A stretch of 5,483 bases of DNA from JAMOBE01 sp039908285 (lineage in GTDB: Bacteria; Pseudomonadota; Alphaproteobacteria; Rhodospirillales; Rhodospirillaceae). The stretch lies in contig JAMOBE010000157.1 in assembly GCA_039908285.1 (NCBI GenBank), positions 1 to 5,483 of the forward strand, given 5' to 3'. Below are positions 1 to 5,483 of the stretch, in pieces. Within the stretch, counting starts at the first letter, position 1; each line of letters starts with the position of its first letter. Both the position numbers and the translations under genes were made by a program. Below the pieces are notes generated by a model. The model saw only the letters and a list, made by a program, of their open reading frames with translations. It was not told the DNA's origin and made no database searches.

Positions 1-211
1 ATTGAAACGTCCTCTCCCTGAAGCTGACGGCGGACGCCAGCGAGTCGCCCCCTGCGCGGGGGGCGTGGATTGAAACAAGGTGGTCACTGGCGCCGCCGAA
101 CTGGCGGCGAGTAGCCCCCCGCGCGGGGGGCGTGGATTGAAACGGCCTCGGCGCCGGCCGGCCAATGGTGGTGCTCGGGTCGCCCCCCGCGCGGGGTGCG
201 TGGATTACGTC
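1..211 (+). CRISPR. Trailer end of a type I-C-like CRISPR array
   Basis: The array enters from the left edge with a repeat tail (1-8, ATTGAAAC). Two full 33-bp repeats follow at 44-76 and 111-143, then a decayed copy at 179-211. Spacers are 9-43 (35 nt), 77-110 (34 nt) and 144-178 (35 nt). The repeat contains a GC palindrome with half-site CGCCCCCCGC and ends in GTGGATTGAAAC, which is typical of subtype I-C repeats. The ATTGAAAC end is the usual 5' handle of the crRNA, so transcription should run left to right, with the leader and newest spacers off the left edge. Repeats differ slightly: T at 53 keeps a G-U pair in the stem, while A at 113 breaks the outermost pair. No cas gene lies in the window, so the subtype rests on repeat sequence and spacer length only. 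Confidence 0.95.
179..211 (+). repeat. Degenerate terminal CRISPR repeat
   Basis: The first 28 bases match the repeat except for a T at 197, which creates a mismatch in the palindromic stem. After GTGGATT the canonical GAAAC is replaced by ACGTC. Loss of the 3' end of the last repeat is the usual mark of the leader-distal end, so this sets the array polarity. No further repeat follows. Confidence 0.85.
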
Positions 212-246
212 CGAAGCCTTTTTTCATCCAGATTACCGCGATGCTC

Positions 247-260
247 TTGACGACAGTCAA
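247..260 (+). promoter_or_regulatory. FNR/NNR/DNR-type binding site upstream of norC
   Basis: TTGAC-GACA-GTCAA is a perfect 5-4-5 inverted repeat with the spacing of CRP/FNR-superfamily operators (FNR consensus TTGAT-N4-ATCAA). Members of this family (FNR, NNR/NnrR, DNR) commonly control nor genes. For a class II site centred at -41.5, the start of transcription would fall near 295. The hexamer then at the -10 position is TAGCCT (283-288), which keeps the TA...T framework. That would give norC a 5' leader of about 168 nt. The site is symmetrical, so its direction rests on norC being the only gene downstream. Which regulator binds is not readable from the site. Confidence 0.6.
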
Positions 261-303
261 TGTCGAACGCACCGCCGCAATCTAGCCTTGCCAGTCTGAT
301 CAA

Positions 304-338
304 AACTGCCAACAATGAGGCGTGCTCATGGAGCAGTT
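304..338 (+). other. Possible two-tier stem-loop in the norC upstream region
   Basis: An outer 6-bp stem, AACTGC (304-309) with GCAGTT (333-338), encloses an inner 5-bp stem, ATGAG (315-319) with CTCAT (325-329). A competing hairpin, TGCTC-ATG-GAGCA (323-335), is also possible. The sequence after it on the + strand is AT-rich (ATTATTAAATT) but has no clean T run, so it is not a convincing intrinsic terminator. It could end CRISPR read-through or fold in the nor leader. No other support. Confidence 0.3.
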
Positions 339-415
339 ATTATTAAATTCTAGGAGCTTATGATATATGCTAGCTGGCGCTATGTATTATTGATGTGTAG
401 TAGGCAATAGAATAT

Positions 416-448
416 TGTAAGACAAGTGTATTTGTTATAACTCTTACA
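416..448 (+). promoter_or_regulatory. Inverted repeat and TATAAC box just before norC
   Basis: TGTAAGA (416-422) and TCTTACA (442-448) are exact 7-bp inverted arms 19 nt apart. Between them lies TATAAC (436-441), a good -10-like hexamer. The best -35-like match, TTGTAA (415-420), is only 15 nt away, which is short. A start near 448 would leave a leader of about 15 nt containing the GGAG ribosome binding site. The arms could be an operator over a proximal promoter, or chance in an AT-rich block. Confidence 0.3.
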
Positions 449-462
449 CGCGGAGACTTGAT

Positions 463-912
463 ATGCATGAAGCTTTGACAAAAGCAGCAGCACGCAATGT
501 TTTCTACGGCGGGACTGCGTTTTTTTTCATCATCTTTGTTGCCCTGGTTTCGCATAGCGTTGTTCTCGCCAACGCAACTGCCGACGCCAATCCAATCACA
601 CCGTCCGTCAAGGCCGGCAAGCACGTGTGGGAAAAACATGCCTGTATCGACTGCCACACCATCCTGGGAGAAGGCGCCTACTTCGCCCCCGAACTCGGCA
701 ATGTGTGGGTGCGGTTTGGCGGTCGCGACAACGCCGCTGCCGCCCGGGAGTCCCTGAAGGCCTGGATGAAGAACCAGCCATCGGGCGCTCCGGGCCGCCG
801 ACAAATGCCGCAGTTCAATATTTCCGAGAGTGAACTCGACCAGCTGATCGACTTCTTCAAGTGGACGAGTGAGATCAATACGCAGAATTGGCCGCCAAAG
901 GTTTCCGGCTAA
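463..912 (+). CDS. norC: Nitric oxide reductase subunit C (cytochrome c subunit)
   Basis: NorC is the membrane-anchored monoheme cytochrome c of cNOR. It takes electrons from periplasmic donors and passes them to NorB for 2 NO + 2 e- + 2 H+ to N2O + H2O. The 149-residue protein has the usual family length. A hydrophobic segment at about residues 13-36 is the single N-terminal membrane anchor. The heme c motif CIDCH is at 61-65, and M115 in RRQMPQF is the likely distal axial ligand. The family pattern around CIDCHTILGEGAYFAPELGNV is clear. The start is supported by GGAG at 452-455, seven bases before the ATG. It opens the operon, with norB about 20 bp downstream. A regulatory palindrome lies at 247-260. 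Confidence 0.96.
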   Translation: MHEALTKAAARNVFYGGTAFFFIIFVALVSHSVVLANATADANPITPSVKAGKHVWEKHACIDCHTILGEGAYFAPELGNVWVRFGGRDNAAAARESLKAWMKNQPSGAPGRRQMPQFNISESELDQLIDFFKWTSEINTQNWPPKVSG

Positions 913-934
913 AGCAAGCAAGAAGGAATTCGAA

Positions 935-2257
935 ATGAAGTACGAATCCCAGAAGGTGGCGCTCTATTATTTTTCCGGTGCGCTGGCCCTATTTGTCGCT
1001 CAGGTATTGTTCGGCGTGCTGGCCGGCACGATCGTCGTTGCGCCCAATACGCTTTCGGAACTCCTGCCGTTCAACATCGTCCGCATGATCCATACCAACA
1101 GCCTGATCGTCTGGCTGCTGATGGGCTTTTTCGGATGTGCCTACTACCTGATTCCGGAGGAGGCAGAGACCGAGCTGCATAGTCCGAAACTGGCCATCCT
1201 CCAGTTCTGGCTGTTTCTGTTCGGTGCCGCCGCTGCCGTGGTTGGCTACCTGTTCCGTATCCACGAAGGGCGCGAGTTCCTGGAACAGCCCTTGTGGATC
1301 AAGCTCGCCATCGTGGTGGTGGCGCTGATGTTTCTCTTCAACATCACCATGACGGTACTGAAGGGGCGAAAGACGGCGATCACCAACGTGTTGCTGCTGG
1401 GATTGTGGGGGATCGCGCTGTTCTTCCTGTTCTCTCTGTACAATCCGGCCAACCTCATCCTGGACAAGATGTTCTGGTGGTGGGTCGTGCATCTCTGGGT
1501 CGAGGGAGTGTGGGAACTGGTCATGGCCTCGGTGCTGGCCTTCCTGATGATCAAGATGACCGGTATCGACCGCGAGGTGGTGGAAAAGTGGCTGTACATG
1601 ATCATCGGCCTGGCTCTGTTCACCGGCATCCTGGGCACGGGTCATCACTATTACTGGATCGGGACACCGGAGTATTGGCAGTGGGTCGGCAGCCTGTTTT
1701 CTGCGCTTGAGGTTCTGCCGTTCTTCGCCATGGTCATCTTTACCTTCATGACGGTGTGGAAGGGCGGGCGCACCCACCCCAACAGGGCGGCCCTGCTGTG
1801 GTCGCTGGGCTGCTCCGTGTTTGCCTTCTTTGGCGCCGGGGTGTGGGGGTTCCTGCATACCCTGGCCCCGATCAACTTCTACACCCACGGCACCCAGATA
1901 ACGGCGGCGCACGGGCATCTCGCCTTCTTTGGCGCCTACGTGATGCTCAACATCGCCATGTTCACCTACGCCATGCCCCAGTTGCTGAAGCGCGAGCCCT
2001 ATAATCAGGTGCTGAACATCTGGGGATTCTGGATCACGACCTCGTCCGTGGCCTTCATGACCTTTGCACTGACCTTTGCCGGGGTTGTACAGATCCATCT
2101 CCAGCGGGTGATGGGGATGTCCTTCATGGAGGTCCAGGAGCAACTGGCGCTGTTCTACTGGATACGCCTTGGGGCGGGCATCTTCACCCTGGTGGGCGTG
2201 ATCATGATCGTATCGTCTCTGGTGATAGTGCCCCGCCGGGTCCAGGTTGCCGGGTAA
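935..2257 (+). CDS. norB: Nitric oxide reductase subunit B (catalytic, heme b/b3-FeB)
   Basis: NorB is the membrane catalytic subunit of cNOR and a member of the heme-copper oxidase superfamily. The 440-residue protein is highly hydrophobic, in line with the 12 membrane helices of the family. Ligands can be placed by comparison with Pseudomonas NorB: H53 and H328 for low-spin heme b, H326 for heme b3, and H186, H237 and H238 for FeB. The conserved glutamates are E190 and E259. Spacing between these residues matches the family exactly from H186 to H328. The cytochrome c-dependent type fits the adjacent norC; there is no long N-terminal extension as in quinol-dependent qNOR. The frame is open upstream to an ATG at 869, but the ATG at 935 is preferred because AGAAGGA lies just before it and the longer start overlaps norC. 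No frameshift or missing ligand was seen. Confidence 0.97.
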   Translation: MKYESQKVALYYFSGALALFVAQVLFGVLAGTIVVAPNTLSELLPFNIVRMIHTNSLIVWLLMGFFGCAYYLIPEEAETELHSPKLAILQFWLFLFGAAAAVVGYLFRIHEGREFLEQPLWIKLAIVVVALMFLFNITMTVLKGRKTAITNVLLLGLWGIALFFLFSLYNPANLILDKMFWWWVVHLWVEGVWELVMASVLAFLMIKMTGIDREVVEKWLYMIIGLALFTGILGTGHHYYWIGTPEYWQWVGSLFSALEVLPFFAMVIFTFMTVWKGGRTHPNRAALLWSLGCSVFAFFGAGVWGFLHTLAPINFYTHGTQITAAHGHLAFFGAYVMLNIAMFTYAMPQLLKREPYNQVLNIWGFWITTSSVAFMTFALTFAGVVQIHLQRVMGMSFMEVQEQLALFYWIRLGAGIFTLVGVIMIVSSLVIVPRRVQVAG

Positions 2258-2278
2258 TCCGGAACGACACAACGCGAG

Positions 2279-2305
2279 GGGGGGCGGTGGAATGGACCGC
2301 CCCCC
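2279..2305 (+). other. Strong GC hairpin between norB and norQ
   Basis: GGGGGGCGGT (2279-2288) pairs perfectly with ACCGCCCCCC (2296-2305), a 10-bp stem closed by a 7-nt loop (GGAATGG). It sits in the 70-bp gap between the norB stop and the norQ start. No T run follows, so it is not a standard intrinsic terminator. A likely role is mRNA stabilisation or partial attenuation, giving more norCB than norQD product; this is inference. An in-frame ATG (2292-2294) lies in the loop but has no ribosome binding site. Confidence 0.7.
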
Positions 2306-2327
2306 GATCCCCACCGAGGAGCACTCC

Positions 2328-3146
2328 ATGCCTGATCCCGCCGCCGGCCAGGTCTCATCCAACGGCGACCTGCCGTTCTACCTGCCTGTCGGCAATGAAT
2401 GCGCCCTGTTCGAATTGGCCTGGCGCCATCACCTGCCCCTGCTGCTGAAGGGGCCGACGGGCTGCGGCAAGACCCGGTTCGTCGCCCACATGGCCGCTCG
2501 CATGGCCCGGCCGCTGTTCACGGTGTCCTGCCACGACGACCTTACGGCCGCCGACCTGACCGGTCGCTATCTGCTGAAAGGGGGCGATACCGTGTGGACC
2601 GACGGCCCCCTGACCAGCGCCGTTCGCCAGGGCGGCATCTGTTACCTGGACGAGGTGGTCGAGGCCCGCAAGGACGTTACCGTGGTCCTGCATCCGCTGA
2701 CCGACGATCGCCGCCTACTGCCCCTGGAGCGGACCGGAGAGCTGTTGACGGCCCCCCCGGAATTCATGCTGGTCGCCTCCTACAATCCCGGTTACCAGAA
2801 CGTGTTGAAGCAGCTCAAGCCATCGACCCGCCAGCGGTTCATGGCCATCGAGTTCGACTTCCCGCCGCCCAACGTGGAGCGTCGGGTGGTGGCGGAAGAG
2901 TCCGGCCTGCCGGAAGCCCGGACCCAGCCGCTGATCGCCCTGGCGGCGCGTCTTCGGGCACTGAAGGGCCACGATCTGGAGGAGGGGGTCTCCACCCGCC
3001 TTCTCGTCTATTGCGCGACATTGATGGCCGCCGGCCTTGACGATCGCGAGGCCATCCAGGCGACCATGATCGAACCTCTGTCCGATGATCCCGAGGTCAA
3101 GGCCGGGCTTCAGGACGTGGTGAGAGCGGTTTTCGGCGAGCCATGA
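2328..3146 (+). CDS. norQ: NorQ, MoxR-family AAA+ ATPase for cNOR activation
   Basis: NorQ is a cytoplasmic AAA+ ATPase that works with NorD to activate NorB, most likely by inserting the non-heme FeB iron. The 272-residue protein shows Walker A GPTGCGKT (42-49), Walker B CYLDEV (105-110), sensor 1 in SYNPGYQ (N153), arginine-finger candidates R168/R170 in STRQRF, and a sensor 2-like R224 in GVSTRLL. Order and length match the NorQ/CbbQ branch of MoxR proteins. The frame is open back to an ATG at 2247 overlapping norB. The ATG at 2328 is preferred because GAGGAG (2316-2321) lies six bases upstream and the family N-terminus begins close to here. CbbQ (RuBisCO activase) is the near relative; the norB and norD neighbours decide for NorQ. 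Its stop overlaps the norD start by 4 bp. Confidence 0.95.
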   Translation: MPDPAAGQVSSNGDLPFYLPVGNECALFELAWRHHLPLLLKGPTGCGKTRFVAHMAARMARPLFTVSCHDDLTAADLTGRYLLKGGDTVWTDGPLTSAVRQGGICYLDEVVEARKDVTVVLHPLTDDRRLLPLERTGELLTAPPEFMLVASYNPGYQNVLKQLKPSTRQRFMAIEFDFPPPNVERRVVAEESGLPEARTQPLIALAARLRALKGHDLEEGVSTRLLVYCATLMAAGLDDREAIQATMIEPLSDDPEVKAGLQDVVRAVFGEP

Positions 3147-5074
3147 AGCTTATCGAGGCCCTGGACCTGGAAGAGCGCGTCGGGCGGTTCTGGCATCGGC
3201 TGGTGGGAGAGAAGGCCACATGGCCGACCCATCCCGAAGCGGAAGTCCGCCTGGACGAGGTTCGCGCCTCCCTGGCGGTGTTCTTTCGCGGAGTCGGTGG
3301 CGACCGCGGGATCCAGATCGTGACGGCGGGTGCCCGCGCCTCTGGGCACCGGCTGACCTGGAAGCAGCGGATCGGCATGGACGAGGAGCGATTGATGCTG
3401 GCTCGGCGTGACTCGATGAGTCTGGCGCTACCCGGGTCCATCGCCGTTTTCGCCGAATACGGCCTCAATCGAGATCTCTATGGCTGGCTGGCCGCCTTTC
3501 TGGCCGTGCACGAGCCGCCGGCGCAGCGCGAGACCGACCCCCTGCGGGCCGATCTCGCCACCCTGATGCACGTTCACCGCACCACCCGGACGGTCCTGAA
3601 CAGCTTCCCCGGCCTGGCCGGACGCCATCGCCGCCTGGCTGCCGCCCTGGCCGCCACGCGCCCCCGCCGCCGTCTGACCGGCGTGGAGGCGGATGTGGAA
3701 GCCATGGTGATGGACCTGCTGGGTGTCCCGGCCGCAGACTCCAATCCCTTTCGCGCGGCTGTGCTGGAGGGACGTCGGACCGGGGCGACGGCGCCCCGAT
3801 CCTACCGACCGTTCCTCCCCGTTCCCCTGTGGGGCGAAACGCTCCTCGATACTCCCGGCCAGACCTCCCCCGACGACGCCGAGCCCGAGCCGGGCATGGG
3901 CGGGGGAGAACAGGACGAGACGCGCCGTCATGCCGAACGTCGCCGGACCGACAACGCCAACCGCGACGATCCTCTTCTGCTCAACCGATTCGAGAAGATT
4001 CTCGCCATAGCCGACATGGTCAACCTCAACCGCGCCCCCGAGGATACCGACGAGGAGGAGGCCCGGAAGGCGGCCGACGATCTGGACACGTTTTCCCTTG
4101 CCCAGCATTCCCGCAAGGCTGCCACAAAACTCAAGTTCGACCTTGACCTGCCGCCCTCGGCCACCGACACGACCCGGCTGACCGGTACGTCTCTGTTGCC
4201 CGAGTGGGACTACCGCATTCAAGCGCACCATCCCGACCATTGTTCGGTTCTTCTCGGCGTGATGACGGAGGAGGGTGAGGGATGGGAGCCCGACGAAACG
4301 GCCAGGCGCCACATCCGCTCCGTCCGCCGCCGGTTCGAGGCCTTGCGGGCGCGCCGGGTCGTTCTGCGCGCTCAGGAGGACGGCTCGGACCTCGACACCG
4401 ACGCCGTCGTCCGCGCCCACTGCGACCTGCTGGCCAGCGGCATCGGTAGCGATCGCGTGTGGATGCAGCATAGGGCGCAGGAGCGTGACCTGTGCGTGGC
4501 CGTACTGGTGGACGTCTCCCTGTCCACCGATGCCTGGGTCGAAAACCGCCGCGTGCTCGATGTCGAAAAGGAGGCGCTGATGGTGTTCTCCCACGGACTT
4601 GCCGCCTGTGGCGATCCCTTTGCCATAATGACCTTTACCTCACGCAGGCGCTCCTGGGTCAGAATAGACACCATCAAGGACTTCGACGAACCCTTCGGTG
4701 AACCGGTCATGCGCCGCATCGGCGCCATCCGCCCCGGTTACTACACCCGCATCGGCGCCGCCATCCGCCATGCGACGAGTTGCCTGGAGACGCGCCCCAA
4801 CCGGCACCGCCTTCTCCTGGTTCTCACCGACGGCAAACCCAACGATATCGACCACTACGAAGGTCGCTACGGCGTCGAGGACACCAGACAGGCCGTAATT
4901 GAGGCTCGCGCCAGAGGACTTGCTGTCTTTGGCGTCACCATCGACCAGAAAGCTCAGACCTACTTCCCCCATATGTTCGGCCGCGGGCACTACGCCATTG
5001 TTCACAGCATTTCACATCTCTCAACTGCGCTTCAAAATATTTACCGTCATCTTGCAGGAGCTGCGTCAAAATAA
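3143..5074 (+). CDS. norD: NorD, VWA-domain partner of NorQ for cNOR activation
   Basis: NorD is thought to act as the adaptor that docks NorQ onto immature NorB. The 643-residue protein has a helical, Arg-rich N-terminal part. A charged, low-complexity linker follows at about 236-315, rich in Asp, Glu, Arg, Pro and Gly. The C-terminal von Willebrand factor A domain (about 448-635) carries a complete MIDAS metal site: DVSLS (D457, S459, S461), a candidate Thr in YYTRIGAA (T535), and TDG (D563) in LTDGKPND. Length and layout match NorD and the related CbbO. The ATG overlaps the norQ stop in ATGA and has no strong ribosome binding site of its own, so translation is probably coupled to norQ. No convincing terminator follows. 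The last codons run into AT-rich DNA and then insertion-sequence-like sequence, but the VWA domain is complete. Confidence 0.95.
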   Translation: MKLIEALDLEERVGRFWHRLVGEKATWPTHPEAEVRLDEVRASLAVFFRGVGGDRGIQIVTAGARASGHRLTWKQRIGMDEERLMLARRDSMSLALPGSIAVFAEYGLNRDLYGWLAAFLAVHEPPAQRETDPLRADLATLMHVHRTTRTVLNSFPGLAGRHRRLAAALAATRPRRRLTGVEADVEAMVMDLLGVPAADSNPFRAAVLEGRRTGATAPRSYRPFLPVPLWGETLLDTPGQTSPDDAEPEPGMGGGEQDETRRHAERRRTDNANRDDPLLLNRFEKILAIADMVNLNRAPEDTDEEEARKAADDLDTFSLAQHSRKAATKLKFDLDLPPSATDTTRLTGTSLLPEWDYRIQAHHPDHCSVLLGVMTEEGEGWEPDETARRHIRSVRRRFEALRARRVVLRAQEDGSDLDTDAVVRAHCDLLASGIGSDRVWMQHRAQERDLCVAVLVDVSLSTDAWVENRRVLDVEKEALMVFSHGLAACGDPFAIMTFTSRRRSWVRIDTIKDFDEPFGEPVMRRIGAIRPGYYTRIGAAIRHATSCLETRPNRHRLLLVLTDGKPNDIDHYEGRYGVEDTRQAVIEARARGLAVFGVTIDQKAQTYFPHMFGRGHYAIVHSISHLSTALQNIYRHLAGAASK

Positions 5075-5105
5075 ATTTTTTGATGTCTCATCTCAGAGTT
5101 CGTTT

Positions 5106-5111
5106 TATAAT
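5106..5111 (+). promoter_or_regulatory. Candidate -10 box upstream of the transposase-like fragment
   Basis: TATAAT is a perfect sigma-70 -10 hexamer in an AT-rich patch after norD. The nearest good -35-like hexamer, TTGATG (5080-5085), is 20 nt away, which is longer than ideal. A start near 5118 would fit the ATG at 5146. Weak on its own. Confidence 0.3.
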
Positions 5112-5145
5112 GCTCTATTCGCAAATCGTATTGATATGGGATAGA

Positions 5146-5343
5146 ATGGCGGAAACCATGGGGGATTTGCGGAATGGAGCGGAAGGCATTTCAGACTTGG
5201 CGGTCGACGCGCTGAGCCCGACCCAGAAGGCGGAGGCGGGAGAGATTCTCGCCGGACGTCCGCTCGGCGAAGCCTCGTTTGCGGCGATCGAGTTGGGCGT
5301 GGGCGAGGACCGGCTCTGTCCTGTCCATCATCATAATCGGTAA
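5146..5343 (+). pseudogene. N-terminal fragment resembling an IS1595-type transposase
   Basis: The 65-codon frame reads LSPTQKAEAGEILAGRP, then AAIELGVGEDRLCP, and then degenerates into VHHHNR before a stop. From memory, this helical start followed by a short run into a CP motif resembles the N-terminus of IS1595-family (ISSod11/ISPna2-like) transposases. In those proteins CPxCG opens a zinc ribbon. Here the protein ends right at that point, so the zinc ribbon and the DDE catalytic part are absent. The break coincides with the probable left end of a second element, which suggests interruption by insertion. Only a weak GGGA precedes the ATG, and an in-frame ATG at 5158 is an alternative. The family call is tentative; it may instead be an unrelated small protein. 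Confidence 0.4.
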
Positions 5344-5483
5344 CAGGGTAACAGGGGCAAAAGTCCGGGCAGAATCGGCGGTCCCGACTCATTGGCAGTT
5401 GCATTTTTCGAGACTTTCGGATTCAGTGGGGCATGGCCAAGCTGCCCCCAGATCTTGATTCTCTTCCGCCAGATGCCCTCAAG
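5340..5483 (+). mobile_element. Probable left end of an IS66-like insertion sequence (partial)
   Basis: IS66-family ends characteristically start with GTAA, and such a sequence occurs twice here, at 5340 and 5348, as a tandem GTAACAGG. About 85-90 bp further on begins a short frame resembling an IS66-type transposase, which fits the subgroup that carries only the large transposase gene. The right end and the matching inverted repeat lie outside the window, so the exact boundary is unproven. The GTAA start and the peptide are the only evidence. Confidence 0.4.
5433..5483 (+). CDS. Start of a probable IS66-family transposase (3' end outside window)
   Basis: Seventeen codons are visible: MAKLPPDLDSLPPDALK. 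A short Pro/Leu/Asp-rich start ending in LPPDALK resembles the N-terminus of IS66-type TnpC proteins, which continue into a coiled-coil helix; this is a recollection of the family pattern. The sequence before the ATG (CAGTGGGGC) gives at most a weak ribosome binding site. No ATG is seen in frame in the 50 bases upstream. The frame is open to the window edge. With so few residues, both start and family are uncertain. Confidence 0.45.
   Translation, partial: MAKLPPDLDSLPPDALK

Noticed and set aside
84..272. Open frame across the CRISPR repeats
   Set aside because: It is made of repeats and spacers and has no ribosome binding site or protein-like pattern.
371..389. Possible sigma-54 -24/-12 promoter starting TGGCGC
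   Set aside because: The GG has no GC at the required -12 spacing.
390..403. TTGAT half-site as a second FNR box
   Set aside because: The opposite half is AGTAG, matching ATCAA at only two of five positions.
370..921. Long minus-strand open frame (183 codons) opposite norC
   Set aside because: It mirrors norC, whose heme motif and family pattern are unmistakable; the antisense product has no recognisable motif.
989..2362. Long minus-strand open frame (457 codons) opposite norB
   Set aside because: Its His/Gln/Pro-rich composition is typical of the antisense of a GC-rich membrane-protein gene, and norB is certain in the other direction.
3428..4594. Minus-strand open frame (388 codons) opposite norD
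   Set aside because: It is a shadow frame of a high-GC gene; norD has the full VWA/MIDAS pattern.
5054..5081. Possible terminator after norD (GCAG-GAG-CTGC and a six-T run)
   Set aside because: The stem is only 4 bp, lies within the coding end, and is separated from the T run by 11 bases; the alternative CAAAA/TTTTG stem is AT-only.

Overview
The window is high-GC bacterial DNA, apart from AT-rich patches at about 340-450 and 5070-5145. It suggests a denitrifying or NO-respiring proteobacterium. A Rhodospirillales/Magnetospirillum-like alphaproteobacterium or a Rhodocyclales-like betaproteobacterium would fit, but the sequence alone does not settle this. The anchor is a complete norC-norB-norQ-norD cluster for the cytochrome c-dependent nitric oxide reductase (cNOR), all on the + strand.

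Layout. (1) Positions 1-211 are the last part of a type I-C-like CRISPR array: a repeat tail, two full 33-bp repeats, three spacers of 34-35 nt and a decayed final repeat. The repeats end in ATTGAAAC, so crRNA would be read left to right. The leader and any cas genes would lie beyond the left edge. (2) Positions 212-462 are non-coding. They hold a perfect FNR/NNR/DNR-type palindrome (TTGAC-GACA-GTCAA, 247-260), a possible stem-loop (304-338) and an AT-rich block just before norC. (3) Positions 463-5074 are the nor operon. norC and norB are separated by about 20 bp. norB and norQ are separated by 70 bp that holds a strong GC hairpin. norQ and norD overlap by 4 bp (ATGA). (4) Positions 5075-5483 look like insertion-sequence debris: a short N-terminal fragment resembling an IS1595-type transposase, then a probable IS66-like left end and the first 17 codons of its transposase, which run off the window.

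How the genes work together. NorC (membrane-anchored c-type cytochrome) passes electrons to NorB (heme b, heme b3 and non-heme FeB), which reduces 2 NO to N2O. NorQ (MoxR-type AAA+ ATPase) and NorD (VWA/MIDAS protein) form the accessory pair thought to insert or activate the FeB iron of NorB. Every metal ligand and ATPase/MIDAS motif checked is intact, so the cluster should be functional. The upstream palindrome fits induction by low oxygen or NO.

I do not see an obviously new system. The points most worth a second look are the regulatory palindrome next to the CRISPR trailer, the intercistronic norB-norQ hairpin, and the apparent nested insertion sequences downstream of norD, where norE/norF-type genes sometimes lie.
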